From: a virus | Virus record (IMG/VR): IMGVR_UViG_3300003322_000423 | Location: 34,590 to 98,589 of that record | Reading direction: 5' to 3' (one strand) | DNA: 64,000 nt | Shown: piece by piece, positions 63,904 through 64,000 of the stretch | How the letters are laid out: the number at the start of each line of letters is the position of its first letter | Position numbering within the stretch: the first letter of the stretch is position 1 | Program-made: the position numbers and the translations under genes | Notes under the pieces: generated by a model | Told to the model about the DNA's origin: nothing | The model's database searches: none | Seen by the model: only the letters and a program-made list of their open reading frames with translations

Positions 63904-64000
63904 CCTCTAAACGAGATTATTTCGAAGATCTTTCTACCGGTCGGTAATCGTTTCTTAGCCTAACTAAAGAAATGGCCGGCGCATAGTGTCGATCTTGAAA

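Noticed and set aside
1-64000. Integrase, insertion sequences, capsid or terminase genes
   Set aside because: No motifs of these families were seen in any frame examined.

Overview
This window looks like part of the genome of a large tailed phage of an actinobacterial host, probably Streptomyces. That is inferred from a WhiB-family regulator, an Lsr2 homologue, a Pup homologue, the lysis genes and the frequent GTG/TTG starts. No capsid, terminase, integrase or insertion sequence is visible, so the virion-assembly module lies outside the window.

Layout. (1) 1-9578, minus strand: a sugar/glycosyltransferase cassette (methyltransferase, two glycosyltransferases, NDP-sugar dehydratase), a WhiB-like regulator, a primase-helicase, a degenerate nuclease-like protein, an exported Rpf-LysM-LysM-M23 wall hydrolase and a HAD phosphatase. 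(2) 9672-19496, plus strand: lysis genes (lysozyme-like, CHAP/M15 endolysin, holin), then a spike and several tail-fibre proteins. (3) 19565-26663, minus strand: 29 tRNA or tRNA-like genes covering all 20 amino acids plus an initiator. They are separated by structured spacers and interrupted by two HNH endonucleases, a secreted beta-propeller protein and a small DUF7448-like gene. (4) 26842-46557, minus strand: DNA metabolism. This includes two deaminases, exonuclease, family A polymerase, MazG, dATP/dGTP pyrophosphohydrolase, ThyX, RuvC-like resolvase, Sak4-like ATPase, Cas4-like nuclease, SNF2-type helicase and a sigma factor, plus a phage-encoded Pup. (5) 46554-60238, minus strand: many small, mostly unknown, often cysteine-rich or single-TM proteins, with Lsr2 and a second SprT-like protease. 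(6) 60239-60708: a non-coding block of repeats. (7) 60709-63832, minus strand: an FtsK/HerA-type ATPase and small genes.

Most minus-strand genes form long operons whose stop and start codons overlap (ATGA, GTGA, TTGA, TGATG). Several promoters can be read directly. Four place the -10 box exactly 6 nt before a start codon, which predicts leaderless mRNAs. Three have a -35 box that contains the stop codon of the gene before.

The most unusual observations are: a Pup (prokaryotic ubiquitin-like) protein ending in GGQ; a helicase whose Walker A motif is interrupted by GTT-TAG-GTT, where a 6-nt ribosomal hop would restore it exactly; a deaminase split by a +1 shift at CTT-TTA; an initiator tRNA; a tRNA-Asn with a long variable arm and a tRNA-Leu with a short one; and paired hairpins in the tRNA spacers. 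All identifications are by eye from motifs; no database search was run.
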